Shown in pieces: positions 1 through 7,792 of a stretch of DNA of 64,000 bases (within the stretch, counting starts at the first letter, position 1; each line of letters starts with the position of its first letter). The DNA is from Amycolatopsis coloradensis (GTDB taxonomy: Bacteria; Actinomycetota; Actinomycetes; Mycobacteriales; Pseudonocardiaceae): assembly GCF_037997115.1 (NCBI RefSeq), contig NZ_CP150484.1, positions 6,555,053 to 6,619,052 on the forward strand, in the 5' to 3' direction. A model generated the notes under the pieces. It saw nothing but the letters and a program-made list of their open reading frames with translations, ran no database searches and was not told the DNA's origin. The position numbers were made by a program, and so were the translations under genes.

Positions 1-371
1 CCTGGGTCCGAACCTGGGTGACCACGTTCGGCCCGGCCTGGACGACGGTCACCGGCTCGCTGCAGCTCCTCGGCCGGACCGAACGCGCCGGCGGGGACCA
101 CCGGGATCTGGACCTGCTCGAGATCGAACGGGTACTGGCGGCGCACCGCGAGGTCACCGACGTGATCGTTCTCGGTTCCGACGTCATAGAGGCCCACGTG
201 GCCGGAACGACGGCGCTGGACCCGGATCACCTCGGGTCGTGGTGTCGCCGGCTTCTGGGAGCGGAGAAGACACCATCGCGTTACCACGTCCTCCCCGCGC
301 TCCCCCGCACCACCAACGGAAAGTATCTGCGGGATCGGAACGCGCTCCGGACCGCCGGACGGTCTCGGTGA
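1..371 (+). CDS. AMP-forming ligase, C-terminal fragment (5' end outside window)
   Basis: The reading frame is already open at base 3 and ends with TGA at 369-371, so only the C-terminal lid domain of an adenylate-forming enzyme is visible. The segment beginning GRTERAGGDHRDLDLLEIE matches the A8 hinge and start of the mobile C-domain. PRTTNGKYLR near the end carries the A10 lysine that contacts the acyl-adenylate. The family activates carboxylates (acyl-CoA or acyl-ACP ligases); some members, such as CreM, act as ATP-dependent diazotases. The substrate cannot be told from this piece. It is convergent with, and directly abuts, the SARP gene (stop codons at 369-371 and 372-374). Its position beside a putative nitrous-acid pathway makes a CreM-like role worth testing, but that is inference. 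Confidence 0.75.
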   Translation, partial: WVRTWVTTFGPAWTTVTGSLQLLGRTERAGGDHRDLDLLEIERVLAAHREVTDVIVLGSDVIEAHVAGTTALDPDHLGSWCRRLLGAEKTPSRYHVLPALPRTTNGKYLRDRNALRTAGRSR

Positions 372-1166
372 CTATCCGGCGGAGATGAGGTCCGCGGCGA
401 GACCGGCCGATGTCGCCGCGGGCCCTTCCAGCACCGGATCGGCGAGCAGGATGGCCGTCTGGAGTTCGCTCAGCGCACGGGAGCCTCTCTCGGCGGTGGC
501 CAGGAATCGTTGATACACCGCCAAGGCGTCGGCCTGCCTGCCGCTGCGGTAGAGCGCCGTCATCAGATACGCGGTGAGCTGTTCCTCCGCCGGATGCCGG
601 TGTACCAGTGCGGCGAGCTTGCCGAGCACCTGGCGATGACGGCCCAGCCGGAGCGCCAGGTCGGCGCAGATCACGACGGCCGCCATGCGCTTCGATCGCA
701 ACCCGACCAGCGTCCGCTGGGTCCCTGGACCGGTCTTGACGTCGACGAGTGCCTCGGTACGCCACAGATCCAGCGCCTCGGTGATCACCCTGGCCGCTTC
801 GCCGAGTTTCCCGTCCGCGCGCCGGATCCGCGCGAGCGCCACGAGCTTGTCGAACCGGTCGAGATCGAGTTCCATCGGCTCGGTGGTGAACAGATAACCC
901 GCGTCGGGACCGGCTCCGGTGGTACGCAGACGTCCCGCCGCGGGGCCGAGAGCCTTGCGCAGCTGCAGGATGTGCGTGTGCACGGTCGACACCGAACAGT
1001 TCTTCGACGCCCCGTCCCCGAGCTCTCTGGCGCACTGGGCGACGCTCACCTCGTGGTTGGCGTTCAGCAACAGCAGCGCCAGCAGTGTCCGCTGCTTCGG
1101 CGCCGAAGGCACGATCGGCCTTCCGTCGTGAACCACCTCGAGCGGGCCCAGCAAAGCGATCCTCAC
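372..1166 (-). CDS. SARP-family transcriptional activator (OmpR-type DNA-binding plus BTAD)
   Basis: This encodes about 264 aa with the streptomycete antibiotic regulatory protein layout: an N-terminal winged-helix domain (IALLGPLEVVHDGRPIVPSA, residues 3-95) followed by a bacterial transcriptional activation domain (about 110-250, ending YLMTALYRSGRQADALAVYQ). No ATPase domain follows, so it is a small SARP that would recruit RNA polymerase to direct-repeat promoters of its cluster. I chose GTG at 1166 because AGGGAG lies about 10 nt upstream and the protein then begins VRIALLGPLE, as usual for the family. An ATG at 1226 in the same frame overlaps the MFS stop (ATGA) and would add 20 residues; translational coupling makes that start plausible too. 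It is probably co-transcribed with the exporter and likely controls the divergent oxygenase/ligase operon. Confidence 0.88.
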   Translation of the reverse strand: MRIALLGPLEVVHDGRPIVPSAPKQRTLLALLLLNANHEVSVAQCARELGDGASKNCSVSTVHTHILQLRKALGPAAGRLRTTGAGPDAGYLFTTEPMELDLDRFDKLVALARIRRADGKLGEAARVITEALDLWRTEALVDVKTGPGTQRTLVGLRSKRMAAVVICADLALRLGRHRQVLGKLAALVHRHPAEEQLTAYLMTALYRSGRQADALAVYQRFLATAERGSRALSELQTAILLADPVLEGPAATSAGLAADLISAG

Positions 1167-1222
1167 GGTGACTCGACTCCCTTCGATCTCTGTACTGGCG
1201 GTGATCCGGCGGTCCACGCCGC

Positions 1223-2668
1223 TCATCCGGTGACCGGGGTGCTCACCTCCGGCGCCCGATCGTCGGTGCGGCGGCCGAACAAGACGGCGGTGACGAACGC
1301 GCCCACGACCACGGTGCAACTGATGACCAGGTAGACCGCGTGATATGTGGACAGGCGTTCGGATTGCTCCCCCGACCCGGAGAGCGCCGAGGCGAACGCC
1401 ACCAGTGCGGCGATGCCGACGCTCGAGCCGATCTGCTGCGCGGTGATGTTGAACGCGCCGGCGACGCCGTGCCGCGCACCGGGGACGCCGGTGAGCGACG
1501 CCGCGGTGAGCGCGGTGTAGGCCAGTCCCTGCCCGATGGCCATCACCGCGACTCCCGGCAGGATATGTGTCAGGTAGTCGCCGTCCAGCGGAGTGCGGAG
1601 CCAGAGCGCGACGCCCGCGGCGAGCAGGAGAAGCCCGACGACGAGGACCCGCCGCTGACCGAACCGCGACAGCAGGCGGCCCGCGACGTTCGACGACACG
1701 GCCACGAGCAGGCTCATCGGGAGCACCGCCAGCCCCGACTGCAGGGGGCTGTAGCCGAGCATGCCCTGCATGTAGAGCGGCGCGAAGAACAGCACCCCGT
1801 TGAGCGCGAAGAAGAACAGGCCACCGGCGAGGGTCGCCGCCCGGACCGGCCGGGAACGCAGGATGCCGACCGAGAACAGCGGCTCCGGCGCCCGGCGCTC
1901 CCAGAGCACGAAACCGACGATGAGAAGGATCGCCAGCAGTGCCGACACGACCGTGCCCATGTCCGCGACGCCGACTTCGCCCGCCCTGGTCACCGCGAAG
2001 ATGCCCGCCAGCAAGCCGGCGGTGACCATCACCGCGCCAGGCAGGTCGACCGGACGCCGGTCTCCGGTCGAACTGGGCAGCAACGGCCGGATGCCGAGCA
2101 GGACCAGCGCGCTCATCACCGCGCTGAACGCGAACACCGCGTGCCAGCCGAACGCGCTGGTGAGCACTCCGCCGAGCACCAGGCCCACGCCGAAGCTCGC
2201 CGCGCCCACGGCGGTGTAGACGCCCAGTGCGCGGTTGCGCAGGCGGCCCGGCGGAAAGACCTGGAACAGCAAAGCCATCGCCGCGGGTACGGACAAGGCC
2301 GCGCCCATCCCCTGCGCCGCCCTGGCCGCGATCAGCACCTCCGCCGTGGGCACGACGACCGGAGCGAGCGCGCCCACCGCGAAGACACCGATACCCGCCG
2401 CCAGCACCAGCCGTCTGCTGAAGACGTCGGCCAGCCTGCCGCCGAACAGCAGACAGCCCGCGAACGTGATCCCGTAGCCGGTCATCGTCCACTGGAGCAG
2501 GGCGTCGTCCATCCGCAGATCCCGCCCGATGTCGGGCAGCGCCGGGTTGACCACCGCCACGCTGCCGACGTCGAGCGCCACCGCCGCCGCGAGCAGGATC
2601 AGGGTCCACCACAGGCGTGGCGTGAAACCGGCGCCCAGTTCCTCGACGCGCGGCATTTGCTTGGTCAC
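1223..2668 (-). CDS. MFS exporter, DHA2 (14-TMS) drug:proton antiporter family
   Basis: A 481-aa integral membrane protein rich in hydrophobic helices from residue 20 to 460. The N-terminal part has the motif A-like GGRLADVFSRR, and the glycine-rich GVGLVLGGVLTSAFGWH fits antiporter motif C of drug:H+ exporters. Length and spacing suit a 14-helix DHA2 protein of the EmrB/QacA type. The start is GTG at 2668, preceded by GAGGAG at 7 nt. It is transcribed away from the biosynthetic operon and into the SARP gene. Within the cluster the likely role is export of, or resistance to, the product. The substrate is unknown. Confidence 0.9.
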   Translation of the reverse strand: MTKQMPRVEELGAGFTPRLWWTLILLAAAVALDVGSVAVVNPALPDIGRDLRMDDALLQWTMTGYGITFAGCLLFGGRLADVFSRRLVLAAGIGVFAVGALAPVVVPTAEVLIAARAAQGMGAALSVPAAMALLFQVFPPGRLRNRALGVYTAVGAASFGVGLVLGGVLTSAFGWHAVFAFSAVMSALVLLGIRPLLPSSTGDRRPVDLPGAVMVTAGLLAGIFAVTRAGEVGVADMGTVVSALLAILLIVGFVLWERRAPEPLFSVGILRSRPVRAATLAGGLFFFALNGVLFFAPLYMQGMLGYSPLQSGLAVLPMSLLVAVSSNVAGRLLSRFGQRRVLVVGLLLLAAGVALWLRTPLDGDYLTHILPGVAVMAIGQGLAYTALTAASLTGVPGARHGVAGAFNITAQQIGSSVGIAALVAFASALSGSGEQSERLSTYHAVYLVISCTVVVGAFVTAVLFGRRTDDRAPEVSTPVTG

Positions 2669-2963
2669 TAGAACGCTCCTCGGATGGTGACTGACGCGAC
2701 AGGCCGGACCGATGCCGATCGATCCGGGGATTCGGCCAGCCTCGCAGGCCACGCGCCCCGCAGATAGTGCTCTGTCTTTCCTAGTAATCGGCGGGCTAGT
2801 CAACGAAATACCAGGAATCGCCGACGGGGCTATAGCGGACCTTGCTCGATTTTTCATCGGGCGTCGTGAGCATGGGTCACGTACCAGTCCGGCCAAGGAG
2901 GGAGATACCGGTGTCCGGCCAAGAACCTCACCCGCCTTTTCCCCGGCGAACCGGAAGTGGGCG
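2669..2963. promoter_or_regulatory. Divergent promoter region between exporter/SARP and oxygenase operon
   Basis: This 295-bp stretch separates two divergent operons and contains the only noticeably AT-richer pocket of the region (about 2760-2870). A plus-strand ORF could be opened from ATG 2712, but its first 84 codons show no recognisable homology and include the probable promoter, so I treat the span as regulatory. I could not define -10/-35 boxes or the direct heptamer repeats expected for a SARP operator with confidence. Confidence 0.45.
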
Positions 2964-3476
2964 GTGAACCGGGCGATCCACGGGCTCAGGGACTGTTTGG
3001 GCCAGTTCGCCACCGGCGTCACCGTGGTGACCGTTCGCCACGAAGGCGCCGTCCACGGTGCGACGGTCAACGCTTTCGCCTCGATTTCCCTCGAACCACC
3101 GCTCGTGATGGTCTCACTGGACCGCCGCAGCAGATTGTGCGGGCGACTGGCGGGAGCCGCATTCGAAATCAACATTCTTTCGTCGTGGCAACAAGGAATC
3201 GCCCGGCATTTCGCGGGTGACGGCACGGATCCGGCAGCCGAGATCCGCTGGGACACGCTTCCGCATTCCCTCCGCCTCGCCGGCTGCGCGGCGTATCTGA
3301 CCTGCGCGCCGTGGGCCTCCTACGACGGTGGCGATCACGTGCTCTACCTCGGCGAAGTACGGAACTTCGAGATCCGCGGCGGACCTCCGCTCATCTTCCA
3401 CCGCGGTGACTTCCACGAACTGCGCCAGACCGCCACGCTCGCCCCCACCACCGACGGGACAGGAATTCTTCGATGA
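2964..3476 (+). CDS. Flavin reductase, HpaC/PheA2-like component of a two-component monooxygenase
   Basis: A 170-aa protein of the flavin-reductase-like FMN-binding split-barrel family. The hallmark segment [20 protein letters not shown] binds flavin, and the N-terminal [12 protein letters not shown] is typical. It would use NAD(P)H to supply reduced FAD or FMN to the downstream oxygenase. I chose GTG at 2964 because the protein then begins at the normal family start with a GGAAG-like sequence upstream; the upstream ATG (2712) would add 84 unconserved residues. Its stop overlaps the start of the HpaB-like gene (ATGA at 3473-3476), so the pair is translationally coupled, as expected for a reductase/oxygenase pair. 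Confidence 0.85.
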   Translation: MNRAIHGLRDCLGQFATGVTVVTVRHEGAVHGATVNAFASISLEPPLVMVSLDRRSRLCGRLAGAAFEINILSSWQQGIARHFAGDGTDPAAEIRWDTLPHSLRLAGCAAYLTCAPWASYDGGDHVLYLGEVRNFEIRGGPPLIFHRGDFHELRQTATLAPTTDGTGILR

Positions 3477-5059
3477 CACTGCAGCAGGAAGCCGCCGGTA
3501 CGGCGAACGGCAGCCGCCCGGCCCCCCGGCCGATGAACGGGAAGGAATACCTGGAAAGCCTGCGCGACGACCGGGAAATCTACCTCTACGGCGATCGCGT
3601 CGCCGACGTCACGAAGCATCCGGCGTTCCGCAATTCCGCCCTGATGACCGCGCGGCTCTACGACGCGTTGCACGATCCGGCCAAACAGGACGTGCTGACC
3701 ACGGCGACCGACACGGGAAGCGGCGGGTACACGCACAGCTTCTTCCGCACCCCGCGGAGCCGGCAGGATCTCCTCGACGATCGTGAAGCCATCGCCGAAT
3801 GGGCGAGGCTCACCTACGGCTGGATGGGGCGGAGTCCCGACTACAAGGCGAGTTTCCTCGGCACCCTCGGCGCCAACGCCGACTTCTATTCTCCGTTCCA
3901 GGACAACGCCCGCCGCTGGTACCGGGAGTCCCAGGAGAAGGTGCTGTTCTGGGACCACGCGATCGTGCATCCGCCGGTGGACCGGCATCTGCCGTCCGAA
4001 GCGGTGAAGGACGTCTTCGTCCACGTGGAGAAGGAGACCGACAGCGGCCTGATCGTCAGCGGCGCGAAGGTCGTCGCGACGGGATCCGCGATCACCAACC
4101 TGAACTTCATCTCGCATTACGGCATGCCCATCAAGGAACGCGAATTCGCGCTGATCGCGACCCTGCCGATGACGGCGCCGGGGCTCAAACTCATCTGCCG
4201 CCCGTCCTACGCGGCCACCGCCGCGGTGATGGGCAGCCCCTACGACCATCCCTTGTCCAGCCGGTTCGACGAAAACGACACGATCTTCGTGATGGACAAG
4301 GTGCTCATCCCGTGGGAGAACGTGTTCATCTACGGCGACGCCGGCAAGGTGAACGAATTCGTCGCCGAATCCGGTTCTCTGGAGCGGCTGACCTTCCAGA
4401 GTTGCATCCGGTTGGCGGTGAAGATCGATTTCATCGCCGGTCTCCTGCTCAAGGCGATCGAGATGACCGGGACCAAGGACTTCCGCGGCGTGCAGGCCCG
4501 GGCGGGCGAGGTCCTCGCCTGGCGGAACCTGTTCTGGGCCCTCAGCGAGGCGATGGCCCGGAATCCTCGGGAGTGGCGGGACGGGTCGCTGCTGCCACGG
4601 AAGGACTACGGGCTCGCGTACCGCTGGTTCATGACCCTCGGCTACCCGCGGATCAAGGAGATCATCGAGCAGGACGTCGCCAGCGGCCTCATCTACGTGA
4701 ACTCGAGCGCGGACGACTTCAAGAACCCCGCGATCCGCCCCTATCTCGACAAGTACGTCCGCGGTTCGAACGGGCACGACGCGGTCAGCCGGGTGAAGCT
4801 GATGAAACTGCTGTGGGACGCGATCGGCACGGAGTTCGGCAGCAGGCACGAACTGTACGAGCGCAACTCCTCGGGGAACCACGAGTCGATCCGGACCGAG
4901 ATCCTCGCGGCGCAGACCGAAAGCGGACAGGTCGACGGCTACAAGGGCTTCGCCGAGCAGTGCCTGCGTGAATACGACCTCGACGGCTGGACGGTGCCGG
5001 ACCTCGACTCCTTCGACGAGCTGAAACACGTCATGCGCGGCCTGGGCCGTAGGTCTTGA
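3473..5059 (+). CDS. FADH2-dependent phenol hydroxylase, HpaB/4-hydroxyphenylacetate 3-monooxygenase family
   Basis: A 528-aa protein of the acyl-CoA-dehydrogenase-fold flavin monooxygenases. Recognisable features are the N-terminal [20 protein letters not shown] (about 21-40), a middle beta-domain with the conserved [14 protein letters not shown] (about 200-213) and [20 protein letters not shown] (about 264-283), and a helical C-terminal domain. Length fits HpaB (about 520). The enzyme uses reduced flavin from the co-translated reductase to ortho-hydroxylate a phenol. In some pathways relatives act on amines or on carrier-bound aromatics, so N-oxidation cannot be excluded. It is the second gene of the plus-strand operon and likely hydroxylates the aromatic scaffold of the product. 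Confidence 0.9.
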   Translation: MTLQQEAAGTANGSRPAPRPMNGKEYLESLRDDREIYLYGDRVADVTKHPAFRNSALMTARLYDALHDPAKQDVLTTATDTGSGGYTHSFFRTPRSRQDLLDDREAIAEWARLTYGWMGRSPDYKASFLGTLGANADFYSPFQDNARRWYRESQEKVLFWDHAIVHPPVDRHLPSEAVKDVFVHVEKETDSGLIVSGAKVVATGSAITNLNFISHYGMPIKEREFALIATLPMTAPGLKLICRPSYAATAAVMGSPYDHPLSSRFDENDTIFVMDKVLIPWENVFIYGDAGKVNEFVAESGSLERLTFQSCIRLAVKIDFIAGLLLKAIEMTGTKDFRGVQARAGEVLAWRNLFWALSEAMARNPREWRDGSLLPRKDYGLAYRWFMTLGYPRIKEIIEQDVASGLIYVNSSADDFKNPAIRPYLDKYVRGSNGHDAVSRVKLMKLLWDAIGTEFGSRHELYERNSSGNHESIRTEILAAQTESGQVDGYKGFAEQCLREYDLDGWTVPDLDSFDELKHVMRGLGRRS

Positions 5060-5074
5060 GCCGGGAGGGACATC

Positions 5075-6727
5075 GTGTATCTGCTGGGAACGCACCGGTC
5101 CGTCACCGACCGGCTGAAACTTTCGACCCGTCGTGATCTGGGTGCGGGGAACTTCTTCTGGCACGTCTGCGAAATCGCCCGCGACCTCGACCGGCCGCTG
5201 CTCTTCCGGCACGAGGGCGGCGGGAAGACATCGGGCCATTCCCTCGGCGGACTGCGTGACCGGGTGCTGCGGTGCGCGCGGTGGTACGCCGAAGAAGGGG
5301 TGAAACCCGGAACACGGGTCGGCGTCCACCTGACTGACGGGCTCGCCGGCTTCGTGCACCACATCGCGATCACCGCGCTCGGCGGGGTCACCACGCTCAC
5401 CAACCCGCGGATGCCGCCGGAGACCGCGGCCCACTATTTCGCCCGCACGGACACCTCGCTCGTGGTCACCGACCTCGAACGAACGGCCACGGACGGCACG
5501 CGGTTCGTCGGCGAGGAAGCGGTCGGCGTTCCCGGGGACGGCCCGGCTCCGCCGCTGCCGGATCGGCACCGGCACCGGGACGACGACCTGGTGCTGATCT
5601 CCCATTCCTCCGGCACCACCGGTGTACCCAAGCCGACGGCCTTCGCGCACCGCACGTTCTCCGTCGGCAAACGGGAACGGCTCTGGAAGTTCCCTTCCCT
5701 GCGAACGGATCGGATGCTCACCGCGCTGCCGCACAGCCACTCGTCCGGGATCAGCTATCTGAGCCTCGCCCTGATGCTCGGACTGCCGACCATGCTGGCC
5801 GACGGGATGTCGGGCGCGGCGGTCGCGGCGGCGATGAACGCGTTCGAGCCCACACTCGTGCTCGGCTTCCCCGGTACCCTCGCGGAGTTGCCGATCGGCG
5901 CGCTGACAACGGAAGCCGCCGACGCCGTCCACACCTGGATGGGCATGGGGGACGCGTCGCACGAACGCCACATCCGCCCGTTGGTGGCACTCGGTCACAC
6001 CCGGACGAACGGCGCCGTGACCGCCGGTTCGACCTATGTGGACGGTCTCGGTTCGTCCGAAATGGGCATGGTGCTGTTCAAACACGCCTACACCGCCGAC
6101 TCCACCACTTACGCGCGGGCGATCGGCAAGCCGGTGCGGGTGGTCCGCGAGGCCGCGGCCCTCGACGACGCGGGCCGGGTCCTGCCGCCGGGCCGGGCCG
6201 GCCTGCTGGGGGTGCGCACGCCGAGCGTCACCCCGGGATATGTGAACGACGAGACGCTGAACCACCTGGCCCGCCGCGGCGGCTTCTTCCTCACCGGCGA
6301 CGTCGTGCGCCACGACGAGGACGGGACCTGGTACCACCTCGACCGGACGCCGGATGTCATCGAGACCGTCGATGGCCCGGTGTACAGCCTGCCGGTGGAA
6401 GAGGTCGTGCTCAACGAGACGAAGGCCTTGGACGCCGCCGTGATCGCGGTGGCCGATCCCGCCGTCCCGGACCGGTCGCTGCCCGCCGCCGTGGTGCTCT
6501 TCGGACACGGCGATCCGCCGGGCGCCGAGGAGATCCGCGCCTCGTGCAACCGCGCGCTCGCGCGAGCGGGGCTCGCGGAACTCGCCGCCGTGGTCGTGGC
6601 CGGCTCACGGAGCGATTTGCCGGTGGGGGTCACCGGAAAGGTGCTCAAACGCGAGCTTCGGGAAAGGCATCGGGAGCTCCTCACCCGCACGTCGAGCAGT
6701 GCCGAGCAGAAGGGACGGAACGGATGA
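5075..6727 (+). CDS. AMP-forming acyl ligase (ANL superfamily)
   Basis: A 550-aa adenylate-forming enzyme. The phosphate-binding A3 loop is SHSSGTTGVPKPTA (about 180-193), an A5-like aromatic-pocket motif is LGSSEMGM (about 328-335), A7 is FFLTGDVVRHDEDGTWYHLD (about 405-425), and the A10 lysine is in GVTGKVLKREL (about 521-531). The start is GTG 5075 with GGGAGGG 6 nt upstream. It activates a carboxylate as an acyl-adenylate; the acceptor could be CoA, an ACP or, as in cremeomycin CreM, nitrite attack on an amine. The substrate is unrecognised. It is followed by the O-methyltransferase with an ATGA overlap. The window contains part of a second ligase at its left end, so the cluster has at least two activation steps. 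Confidence 0.85.
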   Translation: MYLLGTHRSVTDRLKLSTRRDLGAGNFFWHVCEIARDLDRPLLFRHEGGGKTSGHSLGGLRDRVLRCARWYAEEGVKPGTRVGVHLTDGLAGFVHHIAITALGGVTTLTNPRMPPETAAHYFARTDTSLVVTDLERTATDGTRFVGEEAVGVPGDGPAPPLPDRHRHRDDDLVLISHSSGTTGVPKPTAFAHRTFSVGKRERLWKFPSLRTDRMLTALPHSHSSGISYLSLALMLGLPTMLADGMSGAAVAAAMNAFEPTLVLGFPGTLAELPIGALTTEAADAVHTWMGMGDASHERHIRPLVALGHTRTNGAVTAGSTYVDGLGSSEMGMVLFKHAYTADSTTYARAIGKPVRVVREAAALDDAGRVLPPGRAGLLGVRTPSVTPGYVNDETLNHLARRGGFFLTGDVVRHDEDGTWYHLDRTPDVIETVDGPVYSLPVEEVVLNETKALDAAVIAVADPAVPDRSLPAAVVLFGHGDPPGAEEIRASCNRALARAGLAELAAVVVAGSRSDLPVGVTGKVLKRELRERHRELLTRTSSSAEQKGRNG

Positions 6728-7785
6728 CCGTGGTCGACGCCGACGTGGCCGCCGGGAACGGGACGGACGAGACGGCCGCGCGCGCCGTGGTCGACATCGT
6801 CACCGGGACCTGGCGTTCACAGGCACTCTACGCGGCGGTCGCGCTCGGTCTGCCCGATCATCTCGCCGAGGGGCACGTCACGAGCGCTTCCCTGGCCGCA
6901 CGCGCTCAAGCCGACCCCGACGGCGTGCTCAGGCTGATGCGGTTGCTCGTCGCGATCGGCGTGTTCGACGGCGACGACCGCACCGGCTACCGGCTTACCC
7001 CGATTTCCCGGCTGCTGCGCACCGGCACCTCGACGTCGATGCGCGAGATGTGCCGTCTCTACGGTGAGGAGTTCCATCAGGCCTGGGGTTCGGTCGTCAC
7101 CGCGGTGCGAACGGGGCGTTCCGGCTTCGAGCACGCCTTCGACCGCACGCTCCACGAGTATCTCGCCGAGGTACCGGGGGCGGGGCAACGCTTCCTCGAC
7201 GCCATGAACGCCGGGAGCGCCTTCTTCGCGGACGTCCCCAAGGCGTTCGACTTCTCGCGCGGGAAGACGGTCGCGGATCTCGGTGGCGGCAGCGGCAACC
7301 TGCTGTCCACCGTGCTGGAGGCCCATCCCCGTCTCCGCGGGCTGCTGGTGGACAAGGAGCACATGCTGCCGGTGGCCAGGAACCAGCTCGTCGCGCGCGG
7401 CTGCGCGGACCGCTGCGAAGTGGTGGCGGGAGACATCTTCCGCGCCGTTCCCAAGGGCGTCGATTTCTATCTGCTGTCCCGGATCCTGCAGGACTGGGAC
7501 GACGGCGAGTGCATCACGCTGCTCACGCACTGCCGCCGCGCCATGGCGGACGAGTCCGCGCGGGTGCTGATCCTGGAGCGGGTCATCCCCGATTCCGGGA
7601 CCGAGGTCCTGCCGCTGTTGTGGGATCTGCACCTGCTGATGATGGCGGGCGGGCGGGAGCGGACCCTGGCGAGCTACGAGTCCATTCTGGACGGTGCGGG
7701 TCTCCGGCTCGAGGCCGTCCATCCGCTGGCACTGGAGACCCGGTTGCTGGTCGCGGCGCCGGTGGCGCCGGGCCGGTCCCGGTGA
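6724..7785 (+). CDS. SAM-dependent O-methyltransferase (plant COMT-like / acetylserotonin OMT type)
   Basis: A 353-aa protein with an N-terminal winged-helix dimerisation domain (about 15-110) and a C-terminal Rossmann methyltransferase domain. The SAM-binding glycine-rich loop is VADLGGGSGNLL (about 181-192), and the family motif around LLSRILQDWDDGEC (about 244-257) provides the catalytic-base region. The start overlaps the ligase stop (ATGA). These enzymes methylate phenolic hydroxyls of small aromatics and polyketides. Placed after a phenol hydroxylase, the obvious role is to methylate the hydroxyl it introduces. It is not the FkbG/Asm17 methyltransferase that would turn hydroxymalonyl-ACP into methoxymalonyl-ACP: it lies 22 kb away in a different operon and belongs to a different subfamily. 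Confidence 0.88.
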   Translation: MTVVDADVAAGNGTDETAARAVVDIVTGTWRSQALYAAVALGLPDHLAEGHVTSASLAARAQADPDGVLRLMRLLVAIGVFDGDDRTGYRLTPISRLLRTGTSTSMREMCRLYGEEFHQAWGSVVTAVRTGRSGFEHAFDRTLHEYLAEVPGAGQRFLDAMNAGSAFFADVPKAFDFSRGKTVADLGGGSGNLLSTVLEAHPRLRGLLVDKEHMLPVARNQLVARGCADRCEVVAGDIFRAVPKGVDFYLLSRILQDWDDGECITLLTHCRRAMADESARVLILERVIPDSGTEVLPLLWDLHLLMMAGGRERTLASYESILDGAGLRLEAVHPLALETRLLVAAPVAPGRSR

Positions 7786-7792
7786 CGACGTC

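Noticed and set aside
2712-2963. Upstream extension of the flavin reductase from ATG 2712
   Set aside because: The extra 84 residues have no family similarity and would cover the divergent promoter region; GTG 2964 gives the standard N-terminus.
3344-6508. 1054-aa minus-strand open frame across the flavin reductase, hydroxylase and ligase genes
   Set aside because: Antisense to three genes with clear family motifs; its own sequence is repetitive and unlike any family.
6724-7785. O-methyltransferase as the missing FkbG/Asm17 partner of the extender pathway
   Set aside because: It is a COMT-like enzyme in a separate operon 22 kb away next to aromatic hydroxylases; nothing links it to the discrete ACP.
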